64,000 nucleotides of DNA from NCBI GenBank assembly GCA_963774455.1, contig CAVZFD010000004.1, forward strand, positions 1 through 64,000. The letters run 5' to 3'. Under the pieces are notes generated by a model that was given only the letters and a program-made list of their open reading frames with translations, was not told the origin of the DNA and did not search any database. Below are positions 26,034-35,633 of this stretch, one piece after another; position 1 is the first letter of the stretch; the number at the start of each line of letters is the position of its first letter. Source of the DNA: DATFVA01 sp963774455 (GTDB lineage: Bacteria; Bacteroidota; Ignavibacteria; Ignavibacteriales; Ignavibacteriaceae). The position numbers were made by a program, and so were the translations under genes.

Positions 26034-27686
26034 TTATTTCAATCGTACAGGACCGGCTTTTTTAACCTCATCGGAGGTGCCTTTAGCAAAGAGCTTGAAA
26101 TTCTCGATAAACCTGGCTGCAAGGGCATCGTACTTTTTCCAGTATTCATCCTTATTTCCCCAGCTGGAGGATGGATCAAGTACATCTTCAGGTACATCGG
26201 GACAGCTTAATGGAACTTCGAATCCGAATAATTTATCTTTCCTGTATTTCACTTTATCCAGTTTACCATCCAATGCTGCATTAAGCAAATTACGGGTATG
26301 CCGGATGCTTATTCTTTTACCAACTCCGAACCTTCCGCCTACCCAACCTGTATTAACCAGCCATACATTGGAATTGTTCTTCAGCATTCTTTGCTTAAGC
26401 ATCTCTGAATACTCATATGGATGACGAACCATGAACGGGGCGCCGAAACAGGCGCTGAATGTTATCTGAGGTTCTATCCCGAGCCCAATTTCTGTTCCTG
26501 CAATCTTCGAAGTGTATCCGCTTATAAAATGATACTGTGCCTGTTCAGGATTCAGCCTTGCAATTGGAGGCAGAACTCCTGATGCATCGCAGGTAAGGAA
26601 TATAATGTTTTTAGGATGACTCCTGACATAGCCTTCTTCAACCACATTGGGAATAAACTCAAGGGGATATGAAGCTCTCGTATTTTCTGTTATATGGTCG
26701 TCATCAAGGTCTATATTTCTTGATACAGGATCGAAAACCACATTCTCAAGAATAGTTCCGAAACTTCTGGTAGTTGCATAAATCTCAGGCTCCTGTTCAG
26801 CTGAAAGTCTTATAACTTTAGCATAGCATCCGCCTTCAAAGTTAAATACCCCCTGGCTGCTCCAGCCATGTTCGTCATCTCCTATAAGACCTCTTGTTGG
26901 ATCAGCTGACAAAGTAGTCTTTCCCGTTCCGCTCAACCCGAAGAAGAGCGCAACATCTCCCTTTGAGCCGACGTTTGCAGAGCAGTGCATCGGAAGCACA
27001 TCCTCAAAAGTCAGCAGAAAATTCAAGACAGTAAAAACGGATTTCTTTATTTCACCGCCGTAAAGAGAGTTGGCAATTACAGCTGTTCTTTCAGCAAAAT
27101 TCAAAACAATAGCTGTTTCAGTTCTTGTTCCGTCAATAGAGGGATCTGCATTAAATCCCGGCAGAGCGATTACTGTAAAATCAGGAATAAACTTTTTTAA
27201 TTCATCCCTGTCATTAGTTGTGATAAACATATTCCGTGCAAAAAGACTATGCCATGCTTTTTCCGTAATTACCCTGATAGGCATCCTGTAGTCAGGATCT
27301 GCGCCCGCATAACAATCCTGCACGAATAATTCCTCACCCTGACAGTATGCCTGAACCCTCCCCATAAGCTGGTTGAATTTTTCAGAACTAAAAGGACGGT
27401 TATAAACTCCCCACCATATCTTATCGTTGGTTGACTGCTCCTGCACTACAAATTTATCAGCCGCAGCTCGGGCTGTATGTTTTCCAGTATTTACAACGAG
27501 AGCTCCATGCTTTGTAAGCCTGCCTTCGTTCCTGAAAACAATTTCTTCATAGAGAGCTTCCTCGGGAAGATTCCAGAAAACCCTGTCTAATCCTGTTAGT
27601 CCCTGATTCTTTAACCTGAAGTCAGAAGCAAGCTCCATTGCCTGCTTGGTTGCGGGGGTATTGAATTCCAAATATTTCATGACCAA
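26034..27686 (-). CDS. pckA: Phosphoenolpyruvate carboxykinase (ATP)
   Basis: This enzyme converts oxaloacetate and ATP to phosphoenolpyruvate, CO2 and ADP. The 550-residue protein has the ATP-type signature 'G-L-S-G-T-G-K-T-T-L-S' with 'D-D-E-H-G-W' just after it, a metal-binding 'L-Y-G-G-E-I-K-K-S' region and the C-terminal 'N-T-G-W-V-G-G-R-F-G-V-G-K-R-I'. The length is typical. Its start overlaps the end of the aminotransferase gene by 10 bp, so the two are translationally coupled and together lead from aspartate to PEP. Confidence 0.97.
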   Translation of the reverse strand: MVMKYLEFNTPATKQAMELASDFRLKNQGLTGLDRVFWNLPEEALYEEIVFRNEGRLTKHGALVVNTGKHTARAAADKFVVQEQSTNDKIWWGVYNRPFSSEKFNQLMGRVQAYCQGEELFVQDCYAGADPDYRMPIRVITEKAWHSLFARNMFITTNDRDELKKFIPDFTVIALPGFNADPSIDGTRTETAIVLNFAERTAVIANSLYGGEIKKSVFTVLNFLLTFEDVLPMHCSANVGSKGDVALFFGLSGTGKTTLSADPTRGLIGDDEHGWSSQGVFNFEGGCYAKVIRLSAEQEPEIYATTRSFGTILENVVFDPVSRNIDLDDDHITENTRASYPLEFIPNVVEEGYVRSHPKNIIFLTCDASGVLPPIARLNPEQAQYHFISGYTSKIAGTEIGLGIEPQITFSACFGAPFMVRHPYEYSEMLKQRMLKNNSNVWLVNTGWVGGRFGVGKRISIRHTRNLLNAALDGKLDKVKYRKDKLFGFEVPLSCPDVPEDVLDPSSSWGNKDEYWKKYDALAARFIENFKLFAKGTSDEVKKAGPVRLK

Positions 27687-28894
27687 TCCCTCACTAATTT
27701 TCTGTCGCCAATATAAAGCTCGTTAGGTGAATTCGGATCGAGCGCCCATTTCATTCTTTCGATTCCTTCTGTTATATCTTTAATAGAACCGCAATAGCTA
27801 AGCCTCAGGTAACCCTCCATTCCGAATTCAGCACCGGGTACAGTTAAAACCTGAACTTTATCAATAAGAAATTCAGAAAGCTTATTTGAACTCTTTTCAT
27901 ACGCAGAGAAATCAGCAAAGCAGTAAAAAGTTCCATCAGGTTTTGTAACTTTAACACCATCAAATGAATTAAGAAGATCTATCATTACATTTCTGTTGTT
28001 TTCAAGAGTAGCGCGTAGACTCTCAACACCTGATTGTATCCCGTTGATGGCTCCTACAGCAGCTTTCTGGAGCAGAACTGAAGGTCCTGATGTCTGGTGT
28101 CCCTGGATATTCGACATAGCTTCAATGAGTTTCTTATTACCGACTGCCCATCCGATACGGAAACCTGTCATAGCGTACTGCTTGGAGACACCGTTAATAA
28201 CTATGAGCTTCGAATTTTCATCAAGTTTCTTCGCATATTTATAGCAGTTAATAGGTTTTTTACCATCGAATACCAGCCTGTGGTAAATGTCATCCATGAT
28301 CAGGTAAAGATCTTTCTTCTCACAGAATTCAACCACATCAGCGATAAATTCTTCGGAATACATAGCCCCGGAGGGATTATTAGGGCTGTTAATTATCACC
28401 GCTTTAGTGTATGAACCTACGCGGTCCTCTATGTCTTTCAGCCTTGGATAAAATGTTCCGTCCTCGGCACTGGCAGCTATCCCTATTGCACCTACAAGCT
28501 TAGCCATATCCGGATAGCTTACCCAGTAGGGTGCAGGATATATGATTTCCTCCTGGGGATTAAGAATGGCCTGCATAGCAACCATTATTGCTTGCTTGGC
28601 TCCCCCTGAGGCAATGACATTCTCGGGATTTACTTTTCTACCGTAGAATTCTTCGGTATACCTGATAATTGCCTGCTTTAATGCAGGAATACCATCTGCG
28701 GGGGTATACCTTACTTCCCCTGTATTAACTTGTGAAACAGTTGCAAGAATAGCGTCCATCGGAACTTTACTCTTGGGTTCTCCACCTCCAAGGTGAATTA
28801 CAGGATCACCCTTTTCTCTTAATATTGCAAATTTCTCATTTAGCTTTAAAGTAGGAGAGGCTTTTATCGATTTGGCAATTAGACTTAAACTCAT
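27677..28894 (-). CDS. Pyridoxal-phosphate aminotransferase, aspartate type
   Basis: The 405-residue class I/II aminotransferase probably moves the amino group of aspartate to 2-oxoglutarate, giving oxaloacetate. The phosphate-cup and lysine motifs are visible: 'A-S-G-G-A-K-Q-A-I' near residue 95, 'N-S-P-N-N-P-S-G' near 168, and the PLP lysine in 'V-S-K-Q-Y-A-M-T-G-F-R-I-G-W' near 235. Substrate preference is inferred from the subfamily look and from the overlap with pckA, which uses the product oxaloacetate. Confidence 0.92.
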   Translation of the reverse strand: MSLSLIAKSIKASPTLKLNEKFAILREKGDPVIHLGGGEPKSKVPMDAILATVSQVNTGEVRYTPADGIPALKQAIIRYTEEFYGRKVNPENVIASGGAKQAIMVAMQAILNPQEEIIYPAPYWVSYPDMAKLVGAIGIAASAEDGTFYPRLKDIEDRVGSYTKAVIINSPNNPSGAMYSEEFIADVVEFCEKKDLYLIMDDIYHRLVFDGKKPINCYKYAKKLDENSKLIVINGVSKQYAMTGFRIGWAVGNKKLIEAMSNIQGHQTSGPSVLLQKAAVGAINGIQSGVESLRATLENNRNVMIDLLNSFDGVKVTKPDGTFYCFADFSAYEKSSNKLSEFLIDKVQVLTVPGAEFGMEGYLRLSYCGSIKDITEGIERMKWALDPNSPNELYIGDRKLVRDWS

Positions 28895-29012
28895 ATATAA
28901 TCCCCATAGATTAACTATAGATTACAAAAAATATTTACATGTTAAAATTATTGGTAGTTAGCCTGATAAGCAAGATAATATTGAGTAATTTTGATGTAAC
29001 CTGAGGTTTTTT

Positions 29013-29333
29013 ATGAAAAACGAAAATGTTTTTGATGGTGTTCCCGCTGAGATTCCTGAGGAGATTATCCGGGAAATCGTTGGGGCTGGGAATGTCAGGA
29101 TTGAAAGAATTATTTCAAAGGGTCAATCATCTCCTGAAGGTTTTTGGTATGATCAGCTTCAAAATGAATGGGTTATGGTGCTGCGAGGGAGGGCAAAGAT
29201 TAAATTCTTCGATGATGGCACCTTGCTGGAACTGAGTGAGGGTGATTATTTAAATATACCTTCGCATAAAAAGCACCGGATTGAATGGACAGACCCCGAA
29301 AACAAAACGATCTGGCTTGCCGTGTTCTATTGA
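29013..29333 (+). CDS. Small cupin-domain protein
   Basis: The 106-residue protein is a single cupin barrel. It shows 'S-S-P-E-G-F-W-Y-D-Q' and 'G-R-A-K-I-K-F-F' (first motif region), then 'G-D-Y-L-N-I-P-S-H-K-K-H-R' (second motif with its histidine). The first motif lacks the usual H-x-H, so metal binding is uncertain. It stands alone, divergent from the aminotransferase-pckA pair. Confidence 0.8.
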   Translation: MKNENVFDGVPAEIPEEIIREIVGAGNVRIERIISKGQSSPEGFWYDQLQNEWVMVLRGRAKIKFFDDGTLLELSEGDYLNIPSHKKHRIEWTDPENKTIWLAVFY

Positions 29334-29487
29334 AGCGATTATGTGAATTCGTTAATTTATATTTATTCCTATTATATATAATTTATTTGGATTTATTCGA
29401 AGATGAGACAAGGAATATAGTCGTTTTGAACAAGATTTTAAATCTGAATTTTTCTTTTCAAATATATTTAAACTGAAAGGACCCTCA

Positions 29488-30879
29488 ATGTTTGATAAAA
29501 AGATTTATACCGAAAGGCGAAATAAACTTAAAAAACAGCTTAGATCAGGATTAGTACTTTTACCCGGAAATGAAGAACCTGCCATGAATTATTCTGCAAA
29601 TACCTATGCTTTCAGACAGGACAGTACGTTTCTTTATTACTTCGGCGTAGACCAGGCGGATTTGTTCGGTGTTATCGATATCGATAATGATGAAGATACA
29701 ATCTATGGAAATGAATTTGATATATATGATATTATATGGATGGGACAGCAGACCACTATCCGTAATAAGGCTGCCGGGGCAGGTATAAGGAAAACCGAAT
29801 CTGTAGAAAATCTTTCCAAAAAGATAGATAATGCAGTTAAACGAGGAGTAAAAATTCATTACCTCCCCCAATACAGGTATAAGGTGATTTACTGGATGAG
29901 TGAGCTTCTTGGAATTCAGCCGGGTGCATTAAACAATTATGTTTCTTCAAAACTAATTGAGACAGTTGTAGCTCAGCGTTCAAAGAAGATAAAAGAAGAG
30001 ATCGGTGAGATTGAGTATGCTCTGGATATTGCTTACGAGATGCATATAACTGCGATGAAGATGGCCGAGCCGGGAATGATCGAGCAGGAAATTGCTGGAG
30101 CTATTGAAGGGATTGCGCTATCTATGGGTCCGGGCGTATCCTTCCCCCCGATTGTCTCTGTCCATGGTGAGATCCTTCATAACCACAGTCATAATAATAA
30201 AATGAAAAAGGGTGACCTGATGGTGAACGATTCCGGGGCTGAATCCTATCTGCACTATGCAAGCGATATTACGAGGACCTTCCCTGTTGACGGAAAGTTT
30301 ACAGACAAACAGAAGGAAGTATACGAAATTGTATTGAAGGCTCAGCTTGATTCAATTAAAGCAATGAAACCGGGAAGAAAGTTCAGAGATATTCATTTGC
30401 TTGCTGCAAGAACTATCACGGTGGGACTAAAAGAGCTGGGACTTTTGAAAGGCGATGTTGATGAGATTGTGAAGGCCGGTGCACATGCAATGTTTTTCCC
30501 GCACGGCCTTGGCCATATGATGGGACTTGATGTGCATGATATGGAGGGCCTGGGAGAAGATTATGTCGGTTATAACGATAAAGTCAAAAGGAGTGAACAG
30601 TTCGGACTCGCTTATGTACGATTTGGAAAAGAACTTGAACCGGGACTTGTACTTACTGTAGAGCCCGGAATTTATTTTATGCCTGAACTAATTGATTTCT
30701 GGAGAGGAGAAAATAAGTTCCGCCAGTTTATTAATTATGATAAAGTTGATGCTTATAAAGGGTTTGGTGGAATACGAATAGAGGATAATGTGCTTGTAAC
30801 CCGCGATGGGCACAGAGTTCTGGGTAAACAGGCAATTCCTAAAACAGTTGATGAAGTCGAAAGAATGTGTTATGCTTAA
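29488..30879 (+). CDS. pepP: Xaa-Pro aminopeptidase (M24B)
   Basis: This cytosolic dimetal enzyme removes N-terminal residues before proline. The 463-residue protein has an N-terminal aminopeptidase-P domain (about 1-140) and a pita-bread domain. The metal ligands are recognisable: Asp in 'V-N-D-S-G-A', Asp in 'S-D-I-T-R-T-F', His in 'H-G-L-G-H-M-M-G-L-D-V-H-D', Glu in 'T-V-E-P-G-I-Y-F' and Glu in 'G-I-R-I-E-D-N'. An AAAGGA site precedes the ATG. No operon partner is seen. Confidence 0.93.
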   Translation: MFDKKIYTERRNKLKKQLRSGLVLLPGNEEPAMNYSANTYAFRQDSTFLYYFGVDQADLFGVIDIDNDEDTIYGNEFDIYDIIWMGQQTTIRNKAAGAGIRKTESVENLSKKIDNAVKRGVKIHYLPQYRYKVIYWMSELLGIQPGALNNYVSSKLIETVVAQRSKKIKEEIGEIEYALDIAYEMHITAMKMAEPGMIEQEIAGAIEGIALSMGPGVSFPPIVSVHGEILHNHSHNNKMKKGDLMVNDSGAESYLHYASDITRTFPVDGKFTDKQKEVYEIVLKAQLDSIKAMKPGRKFRDIHLLAARTITVGLKELGLLKGDVDEIVKAGAHAMFFPHGLGHMMGLDVHDMEGLGEDYVGYNDKVKRSEQFGLAYVRFGKELEPGLVLTVEPGIYFMPELIDFWRGENKFRQFINYDKVDAYKGFGGIRIEDNVLVTRDGHRVLGKQAIPKTVDEVERMCYA

Positions 30880-30978
30880 GGTGAAATTACAGCTCGCCAG
30901 CAGGTTTCTGGTCCTTTAATTTATCAATGGGAAATGAATTGTATTAAATCTAAAGTCTATCCGGAATATTATGAAGTA

Positions 30979-32007
30979 TTAGAATTCTGAATAATATTTT
31001 GATAATTCATAAAATGCTTTTTTTCTTTCCCATGCATATGAATATTTTGAATCTTTATTATTCGAAGGAATAACCTTAACAAGACCAAAATTTGCCATAT
31101 CCAAATCATATTCCGGGTTTGGGTTATATAGTGCTCTTCGGGCAACGAAGGTATATACAAAGGCTGCATACGCATTTTCATTTAGATATATATTCAATAA
31201 ATCAACAATATAATTGGATTGGACATTTTCATCTCTCTCAAACATCTTTTTAAGCCTTGGTCTTGATTTCGTCCAGTCAACAACCGAATATCCCCACGCT
31301 CCTTTTTTTTCAGCACCCCTGAAGCTGCAGCATCCAAATTCTGTTATGGCAAACTTCTTCTTCTTCTGAACTAACTTTCTGACAGTTCTTCTATACTTAA
31401 ACGAATTGAATCTGTTTCTATAATAATTGACCGCAATGATATCAAAATTATTCCAGTCTACACTCTCCCATTGACCGGAAGCGTATGTTATTTCACCCTT
31501 AAAATTTTCCCGTGCTTTAGATACTGCTCTTATTAAAAAACTATTTAATTTCTTATTAAATCCAAAACCCAGGCTGTTTTTTATTATGAATATTGGTTTA
31601 GACAACTTTAATATTCTCTTAAAAATGGTTTCACCTTCGATAAACCCTTTAACATCAAGAGAAAACTCATTTCCAAGCACATAAACTGTATCCCGCGAAA
31701 TCTTTCTTAACTGTTCCGCTGCCTTTGAACATTTCATTATGTAATCAAGAGTTTCTTCCAATGAAGCATTTATATAACGGGGTGAGAACCAAACGATCAA
31801 CCCTTCTTTTATAGCAATTTCCGAACATTCTAAAAGTTTTTCTAAATCCCGGCCATAAAGCCTGACGGCATTACAATGCAGTTCATTTTTTATTACTTTT
31901 ATTTCTTCTTTCATTACCCCGACAGTTAAATTATTGTTGGGATTATGGTCAAACCCTAGCCCCACACCTACATCATAATTAACCCCTTTTATTTCCAGCT
32001 TGTTCAT
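30979..32007 (-). CDS. TIM-barrel-like protein, possibly a glycoside-hydrolase relative
   Basis: The 342-residue protein opens with 'G-V-N-Y-D-V-G' and has 'L-H-C-N-A-V-R-L-Y-G-R-D' near residue 47, 'G-N-E-F-S-L-D' near residue 112 and 'I-T-E-F-G-C-C-S-F' near residue 245. The N-E and T-E-F-G pairs sit where clan-A glycosidases carry their acid/base and nucleophile glutamates. I recall similar proteins being annotated as phage abortive-infection proteins, without clear support. There is no signal peptide, so it should be cytosolic. Function is unproven. Confidence 0.6.
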   Translation of the reverse strand: MNKLEIKGVNYDVGVGLGFDHNPNNNLTVGVMKEEIKVIKNELHCNAVRLYGRDLEKLLECSEIAIKEGLIVWFSPRYINASLEETLDYIMKCSKAAEQLRKISRDTVYVLGNEFSLDVKGFIEGETIFKRILKLSKPIFIIKNSLGFGFNKKLNSFLIRAVSKARENFKGEITYASGQWESVDWNNFDIIAVNYYRNRFNSFKYRRTVRKLVQKKKKFAITEFGCCSFRGAEKKGAWGYSVVDWTKSRPRLKKMFERDENVQSNYIVDLLNIYLNENAYAAFVYTFVARRALYNPNPEYDLDMANFGLVKVIPSNNKDSKYSYAWERKKAFYELSKYYSEF

Positions 32008-32193
32008 ATAAACATCCCGTAATTATAAAGTGTTAAGGCCATATTTAATAGCAATTAAATATTATTTAAAGATATAAAGAGAAACAATAAAACAAAGGAA
32101 AAGCTATAAAAGCAAAATAAAAACAAGTAACAAAAAAGTTGTCAGGTTCAGTGCTGCAGATTGGACAGTTAAAATTTTATTTAGCAGATTCGG

Positions 32194-33036
32194 TTAAAGA
32201 TCTCTTGCAGAAAATGTATTTCCCTGCATTATGTCGCCAGTTGTAAAACCTTTATAAAACCACTTCTTCCTTTGTTCGGAGGTCCCATGAGTAAATGATT
32301 CAGGCACAACATAACCCTGTGATTGTTTCTGAATATTATCATCGCCCACCGCACTTGCTGCGTTCAATGCTTCATCAATATCTCCGCTCTCGAGAAGATT
32401 CTCCTGTTGCGTATAGTGAGCCCAAACGCCTGCGTAAAAATCCGCCTGCAATTCAAGTTTTACAGAATACCTGTTATACTCCTCCTCATTAAGCTGCGAC
32501 CTGAGCTCATCCATTTTATCCATAACCCCGGTCAATTTTTGAATGTGATGGCCGACTTCGTGAGCAATAACATACGCCATAGCGAAATCTCCGGGAGCCT
32601 TAAATCGGCTCTGGAGCTCATTATAAAAACTCAGATCGATGTATAATTTTTCATCACCAGGACAATAAAATGGACCTGTCGATGAACCTGCTATTCCGCA
32701 GGCTGATTCAACTCTCCCATTGAACAAAACCAATTTAGGCTCACGATAGGTTTCTCCTTTTTCTTTAAATATTCCACTCCAGATATTTTCGGTTTCGGCA
32801 AGAACGACAGAAACAAATTGTGCAAGTTCTTTATCACTGGCACTTTCCGTATAGTTGGAACTGGTAGTTTCATTATTGAGTTGTACATTCTGAAGTAGGG
32901 AGGTTGGATCGCCGCCTAACAGCAAAACAACTACTACAATTACAATAGTTCCTATACCGCCTCCCACGATTCCCTTGGGTGATATACCGCGCCTGTCTTC
33001 TACGTTTGAGCTCTCTCTTCTGCCTTTCCAGCGCAT
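32194..33036 (-). CDS. YpfJ-type neutral zinc metallopeptidase
   Basis: The 280-residue protein has one N-terminal membrane helix (about 23-43, after a charged cytoplasmic start) and a zinc-peptidase domain with 'V-I-A-H-E-V-G-H-H-I-Q' (HExxH) near residue 154 and 'E-L-Q-A-D-F-Y-A-G-V-W' near residue 195, as in the YpfJ family. The active site faces the periplasm. It is the first of a series of nine same-strand genes with a stress or envelope character. Confidence 0.88.
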   Translation of the reverse strand: MRWKGRRESSNVEDRRGISPKGIVGGGIGTIVIVVVVLLLGGDPTSLLQNVQLNNETTSSNYTESASDKELAQFVSVVLAETENIWSGIFKEKGETYREPKLVLFNGRVESACGIAGSSTGPFYCPGDEKLYIDLSFYNELQSRFKAPGDFAMAYVIAHEVGHHIQKLTGVMDKMDELRSQLNEEEYNRYSVKLELQADFYAGVWAHYTQQENLLESGDIDEALNAASAVGDDNIQKQSQGYVVPESFTHGTSEQRKKWFYKGFTTGDIMQGNTFSARDL

Positions 33037-33118
33037 AGCAAACCTCTCACACTTAATGAAAAATTGAATAAATATCCGGTTCAGTTAGCTAACAACAGAA
33101 AATCTTTTGCCAACTAGT

Positions 33119-33367
33119 TTATGATTTCTTTTTAAATAGTCTATAAAGAGCAAGAAGAATAATGGCTCCGATTGTTGCACCAATAAATCCGGCAGCTTCA
33201 CCTTCATGATAAATTCCCATAAATTTTCCGAGATAAGTAAATAAAATTGCGCCGGCAATACCAATTAGAATTGTAATAATAATTCCACCCGGATCTTTAC
33301 CAGGCATAATAAGCTTTGCGAGTGCACCCGCAATAAGACCGATGATGATTGTCCAGATTATTGACAT
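33119..33367 (-). CDS. GlsB/YeaQ/YmgE family membrane protein
   Basis: A longer frame starts at 33412, but GGAGGC lies ahead of the ATG at 33367, giving 82 residues. Three hydrophobic helices carry the family words 'I-G-L-I-A-G-A-L-A-K' and 'P-G-G-I-I-I-T-I-L-I-G-I-A-G-A'. These small transglycosylase-associated proteins are linked to envelope and general stress in other bacteria. It lies 16 bp after the DUF4126 gene. Confidence 0.88.
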   Translation of the reverse strand: MSIIWTIIIGLIAGALAKLIMPGKDPGGIIITILIGIAGAILFTYLGKFMGIYHEGEAAGFIGATIGAIILLALYRLFKKKS

Positions 33368-33383
33368 TTGAAGCCTCCGTTTA

Positions 33384-33962
33384 TTAATTAAGTGTATTAC
33401 GTTTATGAGCAAATCTCTTCATCAATGTTTTTACAGCCCATACAAGCAAAAATACGACAACGATTGCTGCGATAACGGGGAGGAAAAGAGCGGTTATTCC
33501 TAAGATTACAGAACTTCCTAACTCGACAGACGATAGTACAGGATTGCCAAATCCGGCAGTCGTTGCAGTTGAAGTTACTCTAGTTACTGATGTTAATGCC
33601 TGAATTGAAGCCGCGATACCGCCGCCAGCAATAATAGCCAGAGTCCACTTAAGCAGTGGTGACATACCCAGCACAACTGACGCCATTAATATAATTCCGG
33701 CAACTACTGCGGCGGGAGTGGTGATAGTATCGAGAATATTATCTACCCAGGGAATGTAATATCCCGCTATTTCCAAAATTGTGGCAATACTGAATGTAAT
33801 CAATGCCGGGACTGTCCCTATCCAGCTGAAGGAATCTGCCAGTGTTAAATTTCCGGATAATGAAGCAATACTTATTATAAGGAACGGGACAAAAATCCTG
33901 AATCCGCTTGCCGCACTTAAGCCAACGCCCATTAAAATAGTAAGTATTAATTCAAGATTCAT
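33384..33962 (-). CDS. DUF4126-family membrane protein
   Basis: The 192-residue protein has about five hydrophobic helices. It begins with 'G-V-G-L-S-A-A-S-G-F-R-I-F-V-P' and has 'E-I-A-G-Y-Y-I-P-W-V-D' near residue 65, both typical of DUF4126. Function is unknown. It is packed between the 151-residue protein (8 bp) and the GlsB-like gene (16 bp), which suggests cotranscription. Confidence 0.8.
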   Translation of the reverse strand: MNLELILTILMGVGLSAASGFRIFVPFLIISIASLSGNLTLADSFSWIGTVPALITFSIATILEIAGYYIPWVDNILDTITTPAAVVAGIILMASVVLGMSPLLKWTLAIIAGGGIAASIQALTSVTRVTSTATTAGFGNPVLSSVELGSSVILGITALFLPVIAAIVVVFLLVWAVKTLMKRFAHKRNTLN

Positions 33963-33970
33963 TTTTTACT

Positions 33971-34426
33971 TTATGAATATGAAACGCTTATACCAGGTAT
34001 CAATCCCATCTTAATATTTATGGTTCTTAATTTAAACTCACCTATTGTAATCGCAGCCGAAAAATCACTTGCTCTAAAAAGACTTTTCAAAAGTAAAGTT
34101 GCAATTTTATTTCCCTGTACTCTATTAAAAATGTTAACTCTTTCAGAAAATGGTATTGCTTCCAGACATTTAAATGATATACTCATATCAGGCGGCAAAG
34201 CAACGCTTGCGTTTATACTGTTTAACTCATAACCGGCTTCTCTAAAAAGGTTTGTGTAGTTATTTAGTGTTTCCAGAATAGATTTTAATTTCTCAGCGGT
34301 ACCGTCCTTAAATTCTTCAACGATTTCTCTTTTCTCATCATCCCATAAATTGTCTTTCAGATCAGAAACTTTATCTTTCACTGCAGCTGTCGAAGCTATT
34401 GCTTTGCTCAAAAAACTTTCATCCAT
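33971..34426 (-). CDS. Protein of unknown function (151 residues)
   Basis: There is no signal peptide. The N-terminal half (about 1-75) is charged and probably helical, and the C-terminal half is mixed alpha/beta ending in 'I-P-G-I-S-V-S-Y-S'. The middle words 'A-S-V-A-L-P-P-D-M-S-I' and 'A-I-T-I-G-E-F-K-L' may be beta-strands of a small lipid- or ligand-binding domain, but I recognise no family. It sits after the aquaporin terminator and starts a small unit with DUF4126 and GlsB. Confidence 0.6.
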   Translation of the reverse strand: MDESFLSKAIASTAAVKDKVSDLKDNLWDDEKREIVEEFKDGTAEKLKSILETLNNYTNLFREAGYELNSINASVALPPDMSISFKCLEAIPFSERVNIFNRVQGNKIATLLLKSLFRASDFSAAITIGEFKLRTINIKMGLIPGISVSYS

Positions 34427-34450
34427 ATTAAAGATCCTGATAAGGTTAAT

Positions 34451-34481
34451 AAAAAAAAGAACGCAGCAATATACTGCGTTC
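34451..34481 (-). terminator. Rho-independent terminator of the aquaporin gene
   Basis: On the minus strand an 8-bp stem GAACGCAG / CTGCGTTC with a 7-nt loop is followed by eight Ts. It lies 18 bp after the aqpZ stop. Confidence 0.9.
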
Positions 34482-34498
34482 CTGGAACAATTATTTAT

Positions 34499-35203
34499 TT
34501 ATTTAGATTCGTTCTTTCCAGCTATAAAACCATAGCCAAAACCTGCCAGAACCGCTCCGATAATCGGAGCAATCCAGAACATCCACAATTGAGATAAAGC
34601 CCATCCGCCAACAAAGATAGCGGGGCCGGTGCTTCTTGCGGGATTGACAGATGTATTTGTTACCGGTATACTTATTAAATGGATTAGAGTTAAACCTAAA
34701 CCAATTGCTATTCCCGCAAAACCTTTGTTTGCTCTTTCATCTGTAGCCCCGAGGATTATTAAAAGAAAGAAAAATGTCATAACAATTTCAGTTACCAGGG
34801 CAGAAGTCAGCGAATAACCTCCTGGTGAATGTTCGGCATAACCATTAGCAGCAAATCCATCACTGACATTAAATCCGGCGTGCCCGCTTGCGATTATGTA
34901 TAATATCCCTGCGGCGGCAATACCGCCAAGAACCTGAGAGATAATATACGGCAGGACTTCCTTACCTTTTATTCTTCCACCCACCCATAAACCAATAGTA
35001 ACTGCAGGATTAATATGACAACCGGAAATATGTCCGATTGCATAAGCCATCGTTAATAAAGTCAAACCAAATGCAAGAGCTACACCGACAAAACCAATAC
35101 CTAAGCCGGGAAAAGCTGCTGCGAGAACTGCACTGCCGCATCCCCCCAACACCAGCCAAAAAGTTCCAAAAAATTCAGCCAACATTTTATTGGATAGATT
35201 CAT
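34499..35203 (-). CDS. aqpZ: Aquaporin Z (water channel)
   Basis: The 234-residue six-helix protein has both half-helix motifs: the first 'C-H-I-N-P-A-V-T-I-G' near residue 63 and the second 'T-S-V-N-P-A-R-S-T-G-P-A' near residue 189. The ARS following the second NPA and the histidine/glycine context fit water-selective AqpZ rather than the glycerol facilitators. Water flow under osmotic shock is the expected role, matching the stress-type neighbours. An AGGAGG site precedes the ATG. Confidence 0.95.
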   Translation of the reverse strand: MNLSNKMLAEFFGTFWLVLGGCGSAVLAAAFPGLGIGFVGVALAFGLTLLTMAYAIGHISGCHINPAVTIGLWVGGRIKGKEVLPYIISQVLGGIAAAGILYIIASGHAGFNVSDGFAANGYAEHSPGGYSLTSALVTEIVMTFFFLLIILGATDERANKGFAGIAIGLGLTLIHLISIPVTNTSVNPARSTGPAIFVGGWALSQLWMFWIAPIIGAVLAGFGYGFIAGKNESK

Positions 35204-35265
35204 ATTCTCCTCCTTAATAAATTTATGAATTGCTAAATCAGCTTTATAACAGAAAAAAAAGTGAC

Positions 35266-35595
35266 TTATATTTCCTCAACGGGTGATTTTGCATTGCGCA
35301 TAACTGAATCTCTTCCTTTTCTTAGTGTTTCACGGCTTGCATACATTTGGCTTGATCCAATTACCTCTATATTGCCTGCTATTAAATTAAAATATACTTT
35401 TCCATTTTTTGCTGTATTAACAACAAACTTTTCTTTATTAGTGCCATTCTTCTTAACCGAAGAAATACCATGTTTACAGGCGATTTTTGAACTATATCCC
35501 TCACTTGTAAGTATAACCTGAGCGTTACCTGCCAAAAGACGAAATCTGAATTTACCTGACTTATCTTTATAAATCTGATATTTAGATATACTCAT
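35266..35595 (-). CDS. YegP-like protein with two DUF1508 repeats
   Basis: A frame starts at 35610, but GGGAGGG lies before the ATG at 35595, which gives 109 residues. Two tandem DUF1508 units are visible: 'Y-Q-I-Y-K-D-K-S-G-K-F-R-F-R-L-L-A-G-N' and 'F-V-V-N-T-A-K-N-G-K-V-Y-F-N-L-I-A-G-N', each followed by an 'I-x-S-S/E-x-Y' stretch. Function is unknown. The fold is a small alpha/beta dimer-like repeat. Confidence 0.88.
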   Translation of the reverse strand: MSISKYQIYKDKSGKFRFRLLAGNAQVILTSEGYSSKIACKHGISSVKKNGTNKEKFVVNTAKNGKVYFNLIAGNIEVIGSSQMYASRETLRKGRDSVMRNAKSPVEEI

Positions 35596-35633
35596 AATAA
35601 ACCCTCCCATATTTGAATTCTACGAATTATTAT

